Assembly: GCA_900557255.1 (NCBI GenBank)
Contig: USSA01000011.1
Coordinates: 1-34,051, forward strand
Origin: an uncultured Prevotella sp.
Lineage (GTDB): Bacteria > Bacteroidota > Bacteroidia > Bacteroidales > Bacteroidaceae
Direction of reading: 5' to 3'
Length of the DNA: 34,051 bases
Numbering within the stretch: position 1 is the stretch's first letter; every line of letters starts with the position of its first letter. Under the pieces are notes generated by a model. The model had not been told where the DNA came from, did not search any database, and saw only the letters and a program-made list of their open reading frames with translations. Below, piece after piece: positions 24,945 through 33,797 of the stretch. The translations under genes and the position numbers were made by a program.

Positions 24945-27900
24945 ATGAGACAGACACAAAACATTTCAGGCTTTGTACATAGCCAAGCTTATGTAAAAGC
25001 TATCGCGTGTTTGGTCCTTGCATGTGGGGGGGCATTACCTACTCTAGCTGCAAGTGAGACCTCATCAAGCCCAAAGGTAGAAAATGTTCAGCAGAACGAA
25101 GTTACCGTAAAGGGTGTAGTAAAGGATGCCAATGGTGAAGCCATCATTGGTGCGAGTGTTATTGAAAAAGGCAACGCCAAGAATGGTACAGTTACCGATC
25201 TTGATGGTAACTATACCTTAAAGGTAAAGCGTGGCGCTACCTTGACAATCTCTTATATCGGATTTATTAGTCAGGAAACCAAAGGCGGTAATATCATTTT
25301 GGAAGAAGACTTGAAGTCTTTGAACGAAGTGGTCGTTATCGGTTATGGTACCCAGAAGAAAGCTGATGTAACTTCTGCTGTTGTCAGTGTGAAGGCAGAG
25401 GACTTTACCAAGGGTAACTTCAATGATGCTGGTGACCTTATTAAAGGTAAGGTGGCAGGTTTGACCATTACAAAACCATCTGGTGACCCTGGTGCAACAA
25501 CTCAGATTAGTCTTCGTGGTATAGCAACAGTGTCAGGCAATGCTCAACCTTTGGTTTTGGTTGATGGTGTTCCTGGTTCTTTATCATCGGTACCACCAGA
25601 GAATATTGCTTCTATTGATGTATTGAAGGATGCTTCAGCTGCAGCTATTTATGGTACCCGTGGTGCAGGTGGTGTCATCATCATCACAACTAAGACTGGT
25701 CAGCGTGAGCAGCGTACGGAGGTGACATATAATGGTTATGTTTCTTTCTCAACTTGGGCGAAGAAGGCAGATTTTATGACTCCTTCAGATATTCGTGCCG
25801 GTAAAACTACTTTTAACGATGAAGGCTATGATACTGATTGGCTCGATGCAATCAGTCGTGTAGGTGTTACCCAAAATCATAGTATATCTTTGAGTGGTGG
25901 TAATGCTAAGACTTCTTATTTCGGCAACTTCACTTACCGTAAGGCTGAAGGTGTAATGAAGAAGACTGGTAATGAGTCAATGAGTGTAGCTTTTGATATG
26001 AGTCACTGGATGCTCAATGATATGTTGAAATTGAACATCAAGGTGAATGCTGACCAATATCAATATGATGTTAATGACGCTGGTACTATCTATCGTCAAG
26101 CCGTGATTCGTAATCCGACTTCTCCAATTTGGAACGAGGATGGTTCTTACAATGAAGGCAGCTTGCTTCAGTATTGGAATCCAGTCTCTTTGCAAAACGA
26201 GCAGTCTGGTGAGTATAAAGATCAGACTGTGAAATTTACAGGTAACATAACTTTTGAGCCTATTAAGGGATGGCAAACTAACTTGATGCTCTCCAAGGAT
26301 CAGACGCTTGATCGTGGTGGCTATTTCTACTCTAGCGATCATTCTTTGTATGGTGTTAACCAAAAAGGTTCGTATTCGGGTTCGGCAACTCGTAGTGGGT
26401 ATACTGTAGACGCTCAGTATTTAGAGTTGACAACCAAGTATATGAAGAATATCAATAATTTGCATCGAATTGATGCCTTGGCAGGTTATAGCTATTCTGA
26501 GGAAACTCATGATATTGACAATATGAGTAATGCTAATTTCCCAACAGACTTTTTCGGCTATAATAATATTGGATTGGGTACCAGATTGACGGATGGACAA
26601 GCTTCTATGAGTTCTAACAAGTATTCTAGTAAATTGATTGGTTTCTTTGGTCGTGTCAGCTATGGCTATGCTGACAGATATAATATCCTTGCCAGCCTGC
26701 GTTATGAGGGATCTTCTAAATTCGGTGACAATCACAAGTGGGGTGCTTTCCCTTCTGTATCTTTGGGTTGGAATATTATGAACGAAGGTTTCATGAAGTC
26801 AACTAAGTCTTGGTTGAGTAATTTGAAACTTCGTGCTGGCTGGGGTGTCACTGGTGTGATTCCGCAAGGTGATGACAAATCTTGGGGCGGTGCTTATAAG
26901 TCTATGCTTCGCTATAGCTATAATGGTGGTAACTATTATCGTAATGGAAAGTGGAACAAGGGATTAAAGGCTGCTTCTAACCCTAATCCAGACTTGAAAT
27001 GGGAAACAGCTAGAGAAATCAATATTGGTGTTGATTGGAGTATATGGAATGACCGCTTGTCTGGTAGTTTCGACTATTATAACAAGAAGACTTCAGATAT
27101 GCTTTATGAGTATGCTGTGCCTTCACCACCAAACTTGTACGACCATACTTGGGCTAACGTAGGCGAAATGCGTAATACAGGTTTTGAGTTGATGATAAAG
27201 GGCGTTCCTGTTCAGACAAAGGATTGGAGATGGGAATCTCAGGTTACTCTTCAGCATAATAGCAATAAGTTGTTGAGTTTATCAAACGATCTTTATCAGA
27301 CAGATAATACTATGTGGTTGCAAGGTGTTGGTGACCCTGTCACCCAGTACACTCACAGAGTGGCTGTAGGTGAGTCTTTGGGACAAATCTGGAGTTTGAA
27401 GGCTGTTGGTGTGTCAGACCAGGGCTTGTTCTTGATAGAGAACCCTAAAACTGGTCAGTGTGCAGAGTTCTATCAGGAAATGCGTAACGACTATGATAAC
27501 TGGTATGAGTACATGGGTAGTGGTATTCCAAAGTTCACTTTGGGTTGGAACAATACCATCAACTATAAGGACTTTGATTTGTCTTTGCAGTGCAACGGTC
27601 AGTTTGGTTACAAGATTATCAACCAGCAGCGTGTGTTCTATGAGAACAATGCTCACGCTTACAATAAATTGAAATCTGCAGCTGAACCTGTTGGTGGTAT
27701 TCGTCCGCTTTCTGGGGCACAGTCTCAGGTTGTTACCAGCTATTATATTGAAAATGGTGACTATTTCAAATTAAGTTCTTTGACTTTGGGTTACACTTAT
27801 ACTCCAAAGAAGAAAACTTATATTCAGAATGCTCGCCTTTATGGTAGTATTTATAATGTATTCACTATTACTAAGTATAAGGGTATGGACCCTGAGTTGG

Positions 27901-27992
27901 GTAGTGATAATTTCTGGTATGCAGGTGTAGACGATCGTGACAAGTATCCTACGGTTCGTTCTTTCACTATTGGTTTAAACGTTACATTCTAA
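24945..27992 (+). CDS. SusC/RagA-type TonB-dependent glycan transporter
   Basis: This is a 1015-residue outer-membrane beta-barrel that would import oligosaccharides captured by the SusD partner. A long signal region (1-35) is followed by a carboxypeptidase-regulatory-like domain (TVKGVVKDANGEAIIGASV, about 53-125) and a TonB-box-like stretch LNEVVVIGYG. The plug contains the SusC signatures VLVDGVPGSL and SIDVLKDASAAAIYGTRGAGG. The barrel ends with the aromatic terminus SFTIGLNVTF. It is the first gene of the susCD operon, 15 bases before SusD. Length and signatures are normal for the family. Substrate is inferred from the neighbouring arabinose-active enzymes. Confidence 0.95.
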   Translation: MRQTQNISGFVHSQAYVKAIACLVLACGGALPTLAASETSSSPKVENVQQNEVTVKGVVKDANGEAIIGASVIEKGNAKNGTVTDLDGNYTLKVKRGATLTISYIGFISQETKGGNIILEEDLKSLNEVVVIGYGTQKKADVTSAVVSVKAEDFTKGNFNDAGDLIKGKVAGLTITKPSGDPGATTQISLRGIATVSGNAQPLVLVDGVPGSLSSVPPENIASIDVLKDASAAAIYGTRGAGGVIIITTKTGQREQRTEVTYNGYVSFSTWAKKADFMTPSDIRAGKTTFNDEGYDTDWLDAISRVGVTQNHSISLSGGNAKTSYFGNFTYRKAEGVMKKTGNESMSVAFDMSHWMLNDMLKLNIKVNADQYQYDVNDAGTIYRQAVIRNPTSPIWNEDGSYNEGSLLQYWNPVSLQNEQSGEYKDQTVKFTGNITFEPIKGWQTNLMLSKDQTLDRGGYFYSSDHSLYGVNQKGSYSGSATRSGYTVDAQYLELTTKYMKNINNLHRIDALAGYSYSEETHDIDNMSNANFPTDFFGYNNIGLGTRLTDGQASMSSNKYSSKLIGFFGRVSYGYADRYNILASLRYEGSSKFGDNHKWGAFPSVSLGWNIMNEGFMKSTKSWLSNLKLRAGWGVTGVIPQGDDKSWGGAYKSMLRYSYNGGNYYRNGKWNKGLKAASNPNPDLKWETAREINIGVDWSIWNDRLSGSFDYYNKKTSDMLYEYAVPSPPNLYDHTWANVGEMRNTGFELMIKGVPVQTKDWRWESQVTLQHNSNKLLSLSNDLYQTDNTMWLQGVGDPVTQYTHRVAVGESLGQIWSLKAVGVSDQGLFLIENPKTGQCAEFYQEMRNDYDNWYEYMGSGIPKFTLGWNNTINYKDFDLSLQCNGQFGYKIINQQRVFYENNAHAYNKLKSAAEPVGGIRPLSGAQSQVVTSYYIENGDYFKLSSLTLGYTYTPKKKTYIQNARLYGSIYNVFTITKYKGMDPELGSDNFWYAGVDDRDKYPTVRSFTIGLNVTF

Positions 27993-28007
27993 TAAAAGAT
28001 TACAATT

Positions 28008-29711
28008 ATGAAACATAATATATTAAAGAAAAGTCTCTATGCAGCAATGCTAGCTGTAGGTGCAGCTTCTTTTACGGGATGTACCGATTTGACAGAGACA
28101 GTATATAGCCAACTTCCAGGAGATGGAAGTTATACCTTAACAAACAAGGACATTCAGGCAATGTATGGTCCTATTTATGACCGTTTGCGTGATATGTATA
28201 ATGGTTGGGAAGGTTATCAGGACATTAGCGAGGAGTGTGGTGACTTGATTATGACTCCATTCCGTTATGAAACTTCTGGTTGGGGTGCACAGTATGTTTC
28301 TCTGCACAAGCATGAGTTCCATAGCACAATCAATCACTTGTATCGCCCATGGTATTCTTGCTATCAGGGAATTGGTACTTGTAACTCATTGTTGGATAAT
28401 GAGTCGATAGCTTCTAATGAGGCAGCAAAGGCAGAGCTTCGTACCTATCGTGCTTTGTTCTACTATGTCTTGTTTGATTTGTTCCGTAATATTCCATTGG
28501 AAACAACATCGAAAGTACCTAGCGGTTATATGCCAGAGCAGGAAGATCCTGCTAAGACTTTTGACTGGATTGTCAATGAGTTGAATGAGGCTAAACCATA
28601 TCTTACAAAGGACGTTGAATTTGGACAAATCAACTATTATGGAGCTTGTATGATTCTTGCCAAGATGTACCTGAATCATAACGCTTGGTTCCCAACACAG
28701 GCAGAAGATAAGACTTACTATGAGAAGGCTTGTGATGAGGTGAATGAAATCATCAATAGTGGCAAGTATGAGTTGGCTTCTACCTATCTGGAACCTTTCT
28801 CTGCTAACAATCGTAGCAAGGAAACTATTCTTGGCTTGGTGTATGACAAGACCAATGCTGGTATGGGTACTAATTACTATTGTAAGTGGAATATCTCTGG
28901 TAGCGGTGCAATCTTTAATGTTACCTTTGATGGTTGGAATGGTAGTGCAGGTATTCCTCAGTTTATTAATAGTTATGATCCTGATGATACTCGTAAGACT
29001 GATTGTTGGATTTGGGGTCCTCAGAAGAGCAAGACTACAGGTGAGCAGATCTATATCAATGATAAGCCTCTAGATTATACCATTGATGTTTACGCTATTG
29101 AGAAACCTGGTGCTGCCGGTATGCAAGGTGCACGTTTGAAGAAGTATGAAATAGTTGAGGGAGATGTTGGTGTAAGTAATGATGCTGTACCTTTCTTCCG
29201 TTTGACTGATGCTTATTTCATCAAGGCAGAGTGCTTGCTTCGTCTCGGTGGTTATAAGGGTGAGTCAGAGCAGGTAGCTGCTGATATCGTGACAAAGATT
29301 CGCCAGCGTGCATTCAAGAATAATCCAGAGAAGGCTACTCGTACTGTAGAGCAATTGAAGGGTGCTAGTGTTTATGACTATGGATTGCGTGAGACACAAG
29401 GTGAAATCAAAGATGGTGTGTTGACCAATATTGTCAATACCGAGACTCATGAGGGTGGAGCTGATATCCAATTGGGTGGACTTCTTGATGATCTGGCATG
29501 GGAATTCGTTTATGAACATCATCGTCGCCAGGATTTGATTCGTTTCAAGATGGATAATGGCTGCAATGTCTTCAATGGTAAGTCTTGGTTTGGTAAGAGT
29601 GCTAATACAAATGCGTCTGACCATCATCTGGATATTTTCCCTATTTTGAAGAACAACCTGCAGGCTAATCCTAAGTTGCATCAGAACCCAGGTTATGATG
29701 GGGCGAAGTAA
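28008..29711 (+). CDS. SusD/RagB-type glycan-binding lipoprotein
   Basis: This 567-residue surface lipoprotein would form the lid of the SusC transporter. The signal ends in lipobox FTGC (Cys25). The N-terminal helices carry the family pattern TDLTETVYSQL. TPR-like helices follow, for example AKAELRTYRALFYYVLFDLF at about 140-160. The C-terminal part holds the conserved FEY-type block LDDLAWEFVYEHHRRQDLIRF (about 491-511). It directly follows SusC and precedes the DUF4859-like lipoprotein, the usual order of a Sus-like locus. Confidence 0.95.
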   Translation: MKHNILKKSLYAAMLAVGAASFTGCTDLTETVYSQLPGDGSYTLTNKDIQAMYGPIYDRLRDMYNGWEGYQDISEECGDLIMTPFRYETSGWGAQYVSLHKHEFHSTINHLYRPWYSCYQGIGTCNSLLDNESIASNEAAKAELRTYRALFYYVLFDLFRNIPLETTSKVPSGYMPEQEDPAKTFDWIVNELNEAKPYLTKDVEFGQINYYGACMILAKMYLNHNAWFPTQAEDKTYYEKACDEVNEIINSGKYELASTYLEPFSANNRSKETILGLVYDKTNAGMGTNYYCKWNISGSGAIFNVTFDGWNGSAGIPQFINSYDPDDTRKTDCWIWGPQKSKTTGEQIYINDKPLDYTIDVYAIEKPGAAGMQGARLKKYEIVEGDVGVSNDAVPFFRLTDAYFIKAECLLRLGGYKGESEQVAADIVTKIRQRAFKNNPEKATRTVEQLKGASVYDYGLRETQGEIKDGVLTNIVNTETHEGGADIQLGGLLDDLAWEFVYEHHRRQDLIRFKMDNGCNVFNGKSWFGKSANTNASDHHLDIFPILKNNLQANPKLHQNPGYDGAK

Positions 29712-29743
29712 TATGTTATAATCAATATTAAAGAAGAATTAGT

Positions 29744-30781
29744 ATGAAAAAGATATTTTTAATTGCCATGATGGCTTGTGCTGTCTTCGGGACTATGACA
29801 TCTTGTAGCGATGATTATGAAGATGCAAGCAAGCCTCATGTGTATGGTGAGACAGAGAACCCACCAGTAAAGGGTTCTGATGCCAATATGGTTTCTGCTT
29901 CCATGAAAATGAAACAGGCTGAGGCTGGAACAGAAGTGAAAATAGTAGACTTATCTGTTTATTCAGATAAAGTTCAAGAGCAATTAGGCATGTCTCTTGA
30001 CGAGGCAATAGCTGGACTAGGTAATGGCACTGTAAGATTCTTGCCTGTAAATCCTGCTCGTAGAGTTTGGGAAAAAACAGCAGCAAATGCAGGTGATAAT
30101 AAGTGGTATTTGACCTCTGCTGGTACTGTAGCTTCTTCTGAAGATGCAGCTGCGACGATGGAATTCTTGCCATCAAGCAAAGAGGTGAAGATTACTTTGA
30201 CTCAAAACGCAACAACTGGTATTATTCCTGTGACATTTGGTTTTGTAAAGACAGATAATTCTGCCTATCCGGTAAACTTCCGTTGCCAGGCTCTTGTGAC
30301 TGTAACAGATGCTAGTGTTTGTGATGTGGCATTAACAGTTCCTAAGGGTAATTATGCTGCTGCACAGTTTAAGTTTGAAACAATAGCCAAGAACATAGAG
30401 TATGCATTGGGCATCACTGACTTGAAGGAGTTGGCTGCTGGTCTTGATACTGAAAGTCCTGTATACAATGTATATTTGATGGATGCTAAGGGTAATCTCA
30501 ATGGCGGTCCTGGTAAGTATACTGCTAATGGTGCAGGTTATTGGATGACCTCAGATTTGGCAATTACAACATGGGGTACTAACCATGCTCTCTTTATGGA
30601 GCCATTCATCTATGATGAGGAGGCAAAGGATTTCTATGCTGACGGTGGTGGTTTCAACTGTGGTCGTTTGAGTAGTGATACTCCTGCTTCAGGTACAGTG
30701 CTTACTCCATCAATAGTGATCAAACCGGTGAAGGATACTGGTAAAACTTTGACTATCAACTTCACGTTGATATTCGAATAA
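29744..30781 (+). CDS. Surface lipoprotein with DUF4859-like C-terminus, probable SusE-position glycan-binding protein
   Basis: This 345-residue lipoprotein has lipobox MTSC (Cys21) followed by acidic SDDYED, the kind of export signal seen on surface lipoproteins of Bacteroidota. A linker and a first beta domain run to about residue 185. The second half resembles DUF4859: GAGYWMTSDLAITTWGTNHA is the Gly-Tyr-Trp...Trp-Gly core, and LTINFTLIFE is the last strand. The position right after SusD is where surface glycan-binding proteins lie, so that role is inferred. The same C-terminal domain type recurs in the next gene. Confidence 0.75.
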   Translation: MKKIFLIAMMACAVFGTMTSCSDDYEDASKPHVYGETENPPVKGSDANMVSASMKMKQAEAGTEVKIVDLSVYSDKVQEQLGMSLDEAIAGLGNGTVRFLPVNPARRVWEKTAANAGDNKWYLTSAGTVASSEDAAATMEFLPSSKEVKITLTQNATTGIIPVTFGFVKTDNSAYPVNFRCQALVTVTDASVCDVALTVPKGNYAAAQFKFETIAKNIEYALGITDLKELAAGLDTESPVYNVYLMDAKGNLNGGPGKYTANGAGYWMTSDLAITTWGTNHALFMEPFIYDEEAKDFYADGGGFNCGRLSSDTPASGTVLTPSIVIKPVKDTGKTLTINFTLIFE

Positions 30782-30803
30782 TCTAAGTATAAACAAAATT
30801 GTT

Positions 30804-30841
30804 AGGATGTGCCGTATTTGTTTAAATAGGCGGCACATCCT
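30804..30841 (+). other. Hairpin inside the sus operon
   Basis: AGGATGTGCCG (30804-30814) pairs perfectly with CGGCACATCCT (30831-30841). A nested stem TATTT/AAATA lies within the loop (30815-30828). It is in the 82-base gap before the metalloprotease-like gene. Only TTCTTAA follows, so it is a weak terminator at best. It may lower expression of the downstream genes or stabilise the upstream message. Confidence 0.65.
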
Positions 30842-30863
30842 TCTTAACCTAAAAAGAAAGAAT

Positions 30864-33242
30864 ATGAAACTTAATCTGAAAAAGCATTTGCAGCTATTGA
30901 CTACCGTCTTGATGCTTGCTGGTACAATGCCTTTTGTAGCAAGTTGTGCAGACGATGATATGTCTAAGACAGTGGCTGACTATGATCCAAGATATAAAGG
31001 ACAGGTGGCGTTTGGTAATTCCGACTACAACTTGGAAGCTGACGCTCAAGAGATAGATATTCCTTTCAGTTGTGACCAAAGTTGGACTGCATCTTTGAAG
31101 TCTGGTGATGAAGTTCCTTCTTGGGCTTCTGTTTCACCAGAAAGTGGTGAGGCTGGTGATAAATTGTCTGTAAAAGTAAAGCTTGATGCTAATGAGGACT
31201 TGAAAAACTCTCGTCAAGTTACGCTTACCATTACTACAGAAAAGGGGAATACAAAAACCATTACTATCGCACAAAACTATAAGGTAGTAGTGCTCAATAC
31301 TGCAGAAATTAAGGATTTCGATAAGTATCTTTGTCCAGAGTCAACTAATCCTCATTTTGAAAAGGGAGCAGACTTTATGCTTCGTCAAGACTCTTATTAT
31401 TCTTGGCATCGTATGAAGCAGAGCGAGCATTTCTTCGTCTTCTGGAGTCCAGAATTTGGTGACGACCCTAATGCTGAGTCTGTAGATGCAAAGATGCGTG
31501 TAGATATAGATGACCTCTTGGCTAAAGCTGAGCACTTCTATGATACCAATGTCAAAACTTTGGGTATGGCGAAGGTTGGTCAGGGTAAGTCTATGCTTGA
31601 CAACTATAAAATGCAGATTTATTTGATTTATCAGGACGAATGGCTTGCTACAGGTTCTGGTTATGACGACAAGATTGGTGCCCTTTGGGTAAATCCTAGC
31701 ACTTGCCAGCCTGTCGGTTCTACTATTGGTCATGAAATTGGACACTCTTTCCAGTATCAGGTTTATGCAGATAAGGTAAATATGGAAGGTGCTGCCAAGG
31801 ATTTGCATCATGGATTCCGTTATGGTTTTGGTCCTGAAGGTGCTGGTGGTTGTGCATTCTGGGAGCAGTGTGCTCAATGGCAGGCTCAGCTCGACTATCC
31901 AGAAGAGATGTTTGGCTATCATCTTGATGTTTGGAAGAAGAACTATCATCGCCACTTCAATCATGAGTGGATGCGTTATGCAAGCTACTGGTTGCAGCAT
32001 GTATGGGTAGAAAAACATGGCATTGATGCTTTCGGTCGCATTTGGCGTGAGTCTCAGTATCCTGAGGATCCATTGCAGACTTATGAACGCTTGTTCTGCA
32101 ACAATAACCAGAATACACTCTATTCTGATATGTATTATTATGCTTCTCACATGGTTTACTATGATTTGAAGTTTGCTAATAATGATAAGAAACCAGTCGT
32201 GGTTCCTGATGCAGTAAAGGGTGATTATTCTACAAGTCTCTATAAGGTAGCTGACCAAAAGTATCAGGTAGGTTATGCTAGCTGTCCAGGTACAACTGGT
32301 TTCAACGTTATCAAGTTGAAGAATGCTCCTGGTAAGACAGTTTCTGTAAAGGTAGATGCATTGGAGCCTGGTTCTGCACTTCCAAAGGGTGACAAGGGTG
32401 AAATGTTGGATGGTGATGGTAAGGTAGTTGGTACAACTAAGACTTACAATGCCCAGGACAATAAAACTTCTGATTATCGCTATGGTTATGTAGCTATAGT
32501 AGGTGGCAAGCCTGTTTATTCTGATATGCACAAGGGTGCTAATGGTACAGCTTCTTATCAGGTCCCTGCTGGTACTACAGAGCTTTACTTCGTAATTCAG
32601 GCTGCTCCAACAACATACAATCGCCATGAGTGGAATGACAAGGAGGCTGATGATGAGCAGTGGCCTTACACAATCACAGTGGATGGTACAGACGTGGATA
32701 GCTACAATGAGGTAATTGATGTGGTGATTGATCCAAATGCAAAACCACAGAATACTGATCTTATTGTGAGTGTTCATGGTGATGAGAGTTCTAGTTATGC
32801 GTATGCAACCTATAATCTTGCATATCTCAGTAGTGCTTCTATCTGTTACGCATTCTGCTTGACTCCAGATGAAATCGCTGATAAACTGGTGAAGAGTTCT
32901 GAATGCAAGGATGGGGTTCCTGAAGGAAAGATTGCTATGCGCTTGAAGCAGGCTGATGGCTCTTATACTTATGAAGACAACTGTGGTGGAACCTATGCTG
33001 GTTTCTGGTGTGATGCTAAGGGTAATCAGCAGAATTGGGGTGAAAATGCTAGAACTTACACCAAGTTTAATAGCATTCATGAGTTGGAAATTGGTTTTAT
33101 GCCTGGAGCTATCAAGGCTGGCGAAACTTATCCTGAGGTTCTAGAGTTGGTATACAACTGTGGCGGAAAGGAAATCATCGCTACCATCAAGTTCAACTTT
33201 ATCGTAGATGGAGCTGCTGCAGCAAGAATGCATAGAAGATAA
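30864..33242 (+). CDS. BACON - HExxH metalloprotease-like (DUF6055-like) - DUF4859 lipoprotein
   Basis: This 792-residue lipoprotein starts at the ATG at 30864, which gives signal MKLNLKKHLQLLTTVLMLAG and lipid Cys28 in VASC; in-frame codons upstream overlap the hairpin and lack a signal. A BACON-type beta-sandwich (about 45-138, DQSWTASLKS, PESGEAGDKLSV, TITIAQ) is followed by a domain with SEHFFVFWSPEFGDDP. That domain has a zinc-protease motif, His290-Glu291-Ile-Gly-His294, in STIGHEIGHSFQYQ. Glu334 in FWEQCAQW, 40 residues later, is a likely third ligand as in gluzincins. The C-terminal DUF4859-like part (about 630-785) includes GGTYAGFWCDAKGNQQNWGE. It may cut protein in glycoprotein substrates or serve as a binding protein. 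Activity is inferred from motifs only. Confidence 0.78.
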   Translation: MKLNLKKHLQLLTTVLMLAGTMPFVASCADDDMSKTVADYDPRYKGQVAFGNSDYNLEADAQEIDIPFSCDQSWTASLKSGDEVPSWASVSPESGEAGDKLSVKVKLDANEDLKNSRQVTLTITTEKGNTKTITIAQNYKVVVLNTAEIKDFDKYLCPESTNPHFEKGADFMLRQDSYYSWHRMKQSEHFFVFWSPEFGDDPNAESVDAKMRVDIDDLLAKAEHFYDTNVKTLGMAKVGQGKSMLDNYKMQIYLIYQDEWLATGSGYDDKIGALWVNPSTCQPVGSTIGHEIGHSFQYQVYADKVNMEGAAKDLHHGFRYGFGPEGAGGCAFWEQCAQWQAQLDYPEEMFGYHLDVWKKNYHRHFNHEWMRYASYWLQHVWVEKHGIDAFGRIWRESQYPEDPLQTYERLFCNNNQNTLYSDMYYYASHMVYYDLKFANNDKKPVVVPDAVKGDYSTSLYKVADQKYQVGYASCPGTTGFNVIKLKNAPGKTVSVKVDALEPGSALPKGDKGEMLDGDGKVVGTTKTYNAQDNKTSDYRYGYVAIVGGKPVYSDMHKGANGTASYQVPAGTTELYFVIQAAPTTYNRHEWNDKEADDEQWPYTITVDGTDVDSYNEVIDVVIDPNAKPQNTDLIVSVHGDESSSYAYATYNLAYLSSASICYAFCLTPDEIADKLVKSSECKDGVPEGKIAMRLKQADGSYTYEDNCGGTYAGFWCDAKGNQQNWGENARTYTKFNSIHELEIGFMPGAIKAGETYPEVLELVYNCGGKEIIATIKFNFIVDGAAAARMHRR

Positions 33243-33275
33243 GATAAAATAACTTTTAAACGTAAAAAAATAAGT

Positions 33276-33668
33276 ATGAAGAATTGTATAAAAGTTTCTT
33301 TGTTAAGCATTTTGTTGTTGATGTTTTGCACATTGGCAATGAATGCAGCTGATAATAAACCAATCGCTCAAATCGGTTTTACAGCTCCTTTAAGAACAAC
33401 TGTAGAAATTATGCAACCGTTAAAAATGTCAAAGTATACGTTCTCTGAATCTACAACGCATATGTTTTCTTTGGAGAATTATTCTTTTACGGGTGGAGCA
33501 TATTTTAAAATGGGCATTAATGTTTCTGTTAGTGGGAAAACATTAACTGTTTATTATGGTGGTAAAACCTATATGACAAAAAGTTTGGAATACGGAGCAA
33601 ATTTAGTAGACTTTTTTATTCCGTTAACTTCATATAAAAGCTTTTTGTTCTATATTACAATTAAGTAA
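33276..33668 (+). CDS. Small secreted protein of unknown function
   Basis: This 130-residue product begins MKNCIKVSLLSILLLMFCTL and has a signal peptide probably cut after NAA (about residue 25). No lipobox is evident. The mature part is about 105 residues, beta-rich by eye (TVEIMQPLKMSKYTFSES, GKTLTVYYGGKTYMTKSL), with no Cys in it. I do not recognise a family. It starts 33 bases after the metalloprotease-like gene and is the last gene before a terminator-type hairpin, so it is likely the final gene of the susCD transcript. It is more AT-rich than the genes before it. Confidence 0.6.
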   Translation: MKNCIKVSLLSILLLMFCTLAMNAADNKPIAQIGFTAPLRTTVEIMQPLKMSKYTFSESTTHMFSLENYSFTGGAYFKMGINVSVSGKTLTVYYGGKTYMTKSLEYGANLVDFFIPLTSYKSFLFYITIK

Positions 33669-33702
33669 AATATAAAAACGTTTTTGCGTTTATAATAAGA
33701 AT

Positions 33703-33729
33703 GGTAAACAGCATAAGGCTGTTATTACC
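33703..33729 (+). other. Small hairpin downstream of the last gene
   Basis: GGTAAACAGC (33703-33712) pairs with GCTGT-TA-TTACC (33718-33729), giving 10 base pairs with a two-base bulge and a five-base loop. No T-run follows. It is part of the gene-free 383 bases at the right end. Apart from this hairpin, the larger hairpin at 33761 and the intron, I see nothing in that stretch. Confidence 0.45.
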
Positions 33730-33760
33730 GTGAAAATGAAATTCTAAGGTGTTATAATAA

Positions 33761-33794
33761 AACCGCCCGATAGCATTGTCGCTATCGGGCGGTT
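33761..33794 (+). terminator. Terminator-type hairpin interrupted by an intron
   Basis: AACCGCCCGATAGC (33761-33774) pairs perfectly over 14 bases with GCTATCGGGCGGTT (33781-33794) around the loop ATTGTC. This is a typical rho-independent stem preceded by A residues. The expected T-run is cut short after TT by the start of the group II intron at 33798. It would end the susCD operon and could act in both directions. Confidence 0.85.
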
Positions 33795-33797
33795 CTG

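Noticed and set aside
30804..30841. Riboswitch before the protease-like gene
   Set aside because: Only a simple hairpin is visible, with no conserved aptamer features that I recognise.
31341..33080. 579-codon open frame on the minus strand opposite the protease-like gene
   Set aside because: The sense frame has signal, lipobox and HExxH. The antisense product is a Ser/Thr/Ile-rich stretch without domain pattern.
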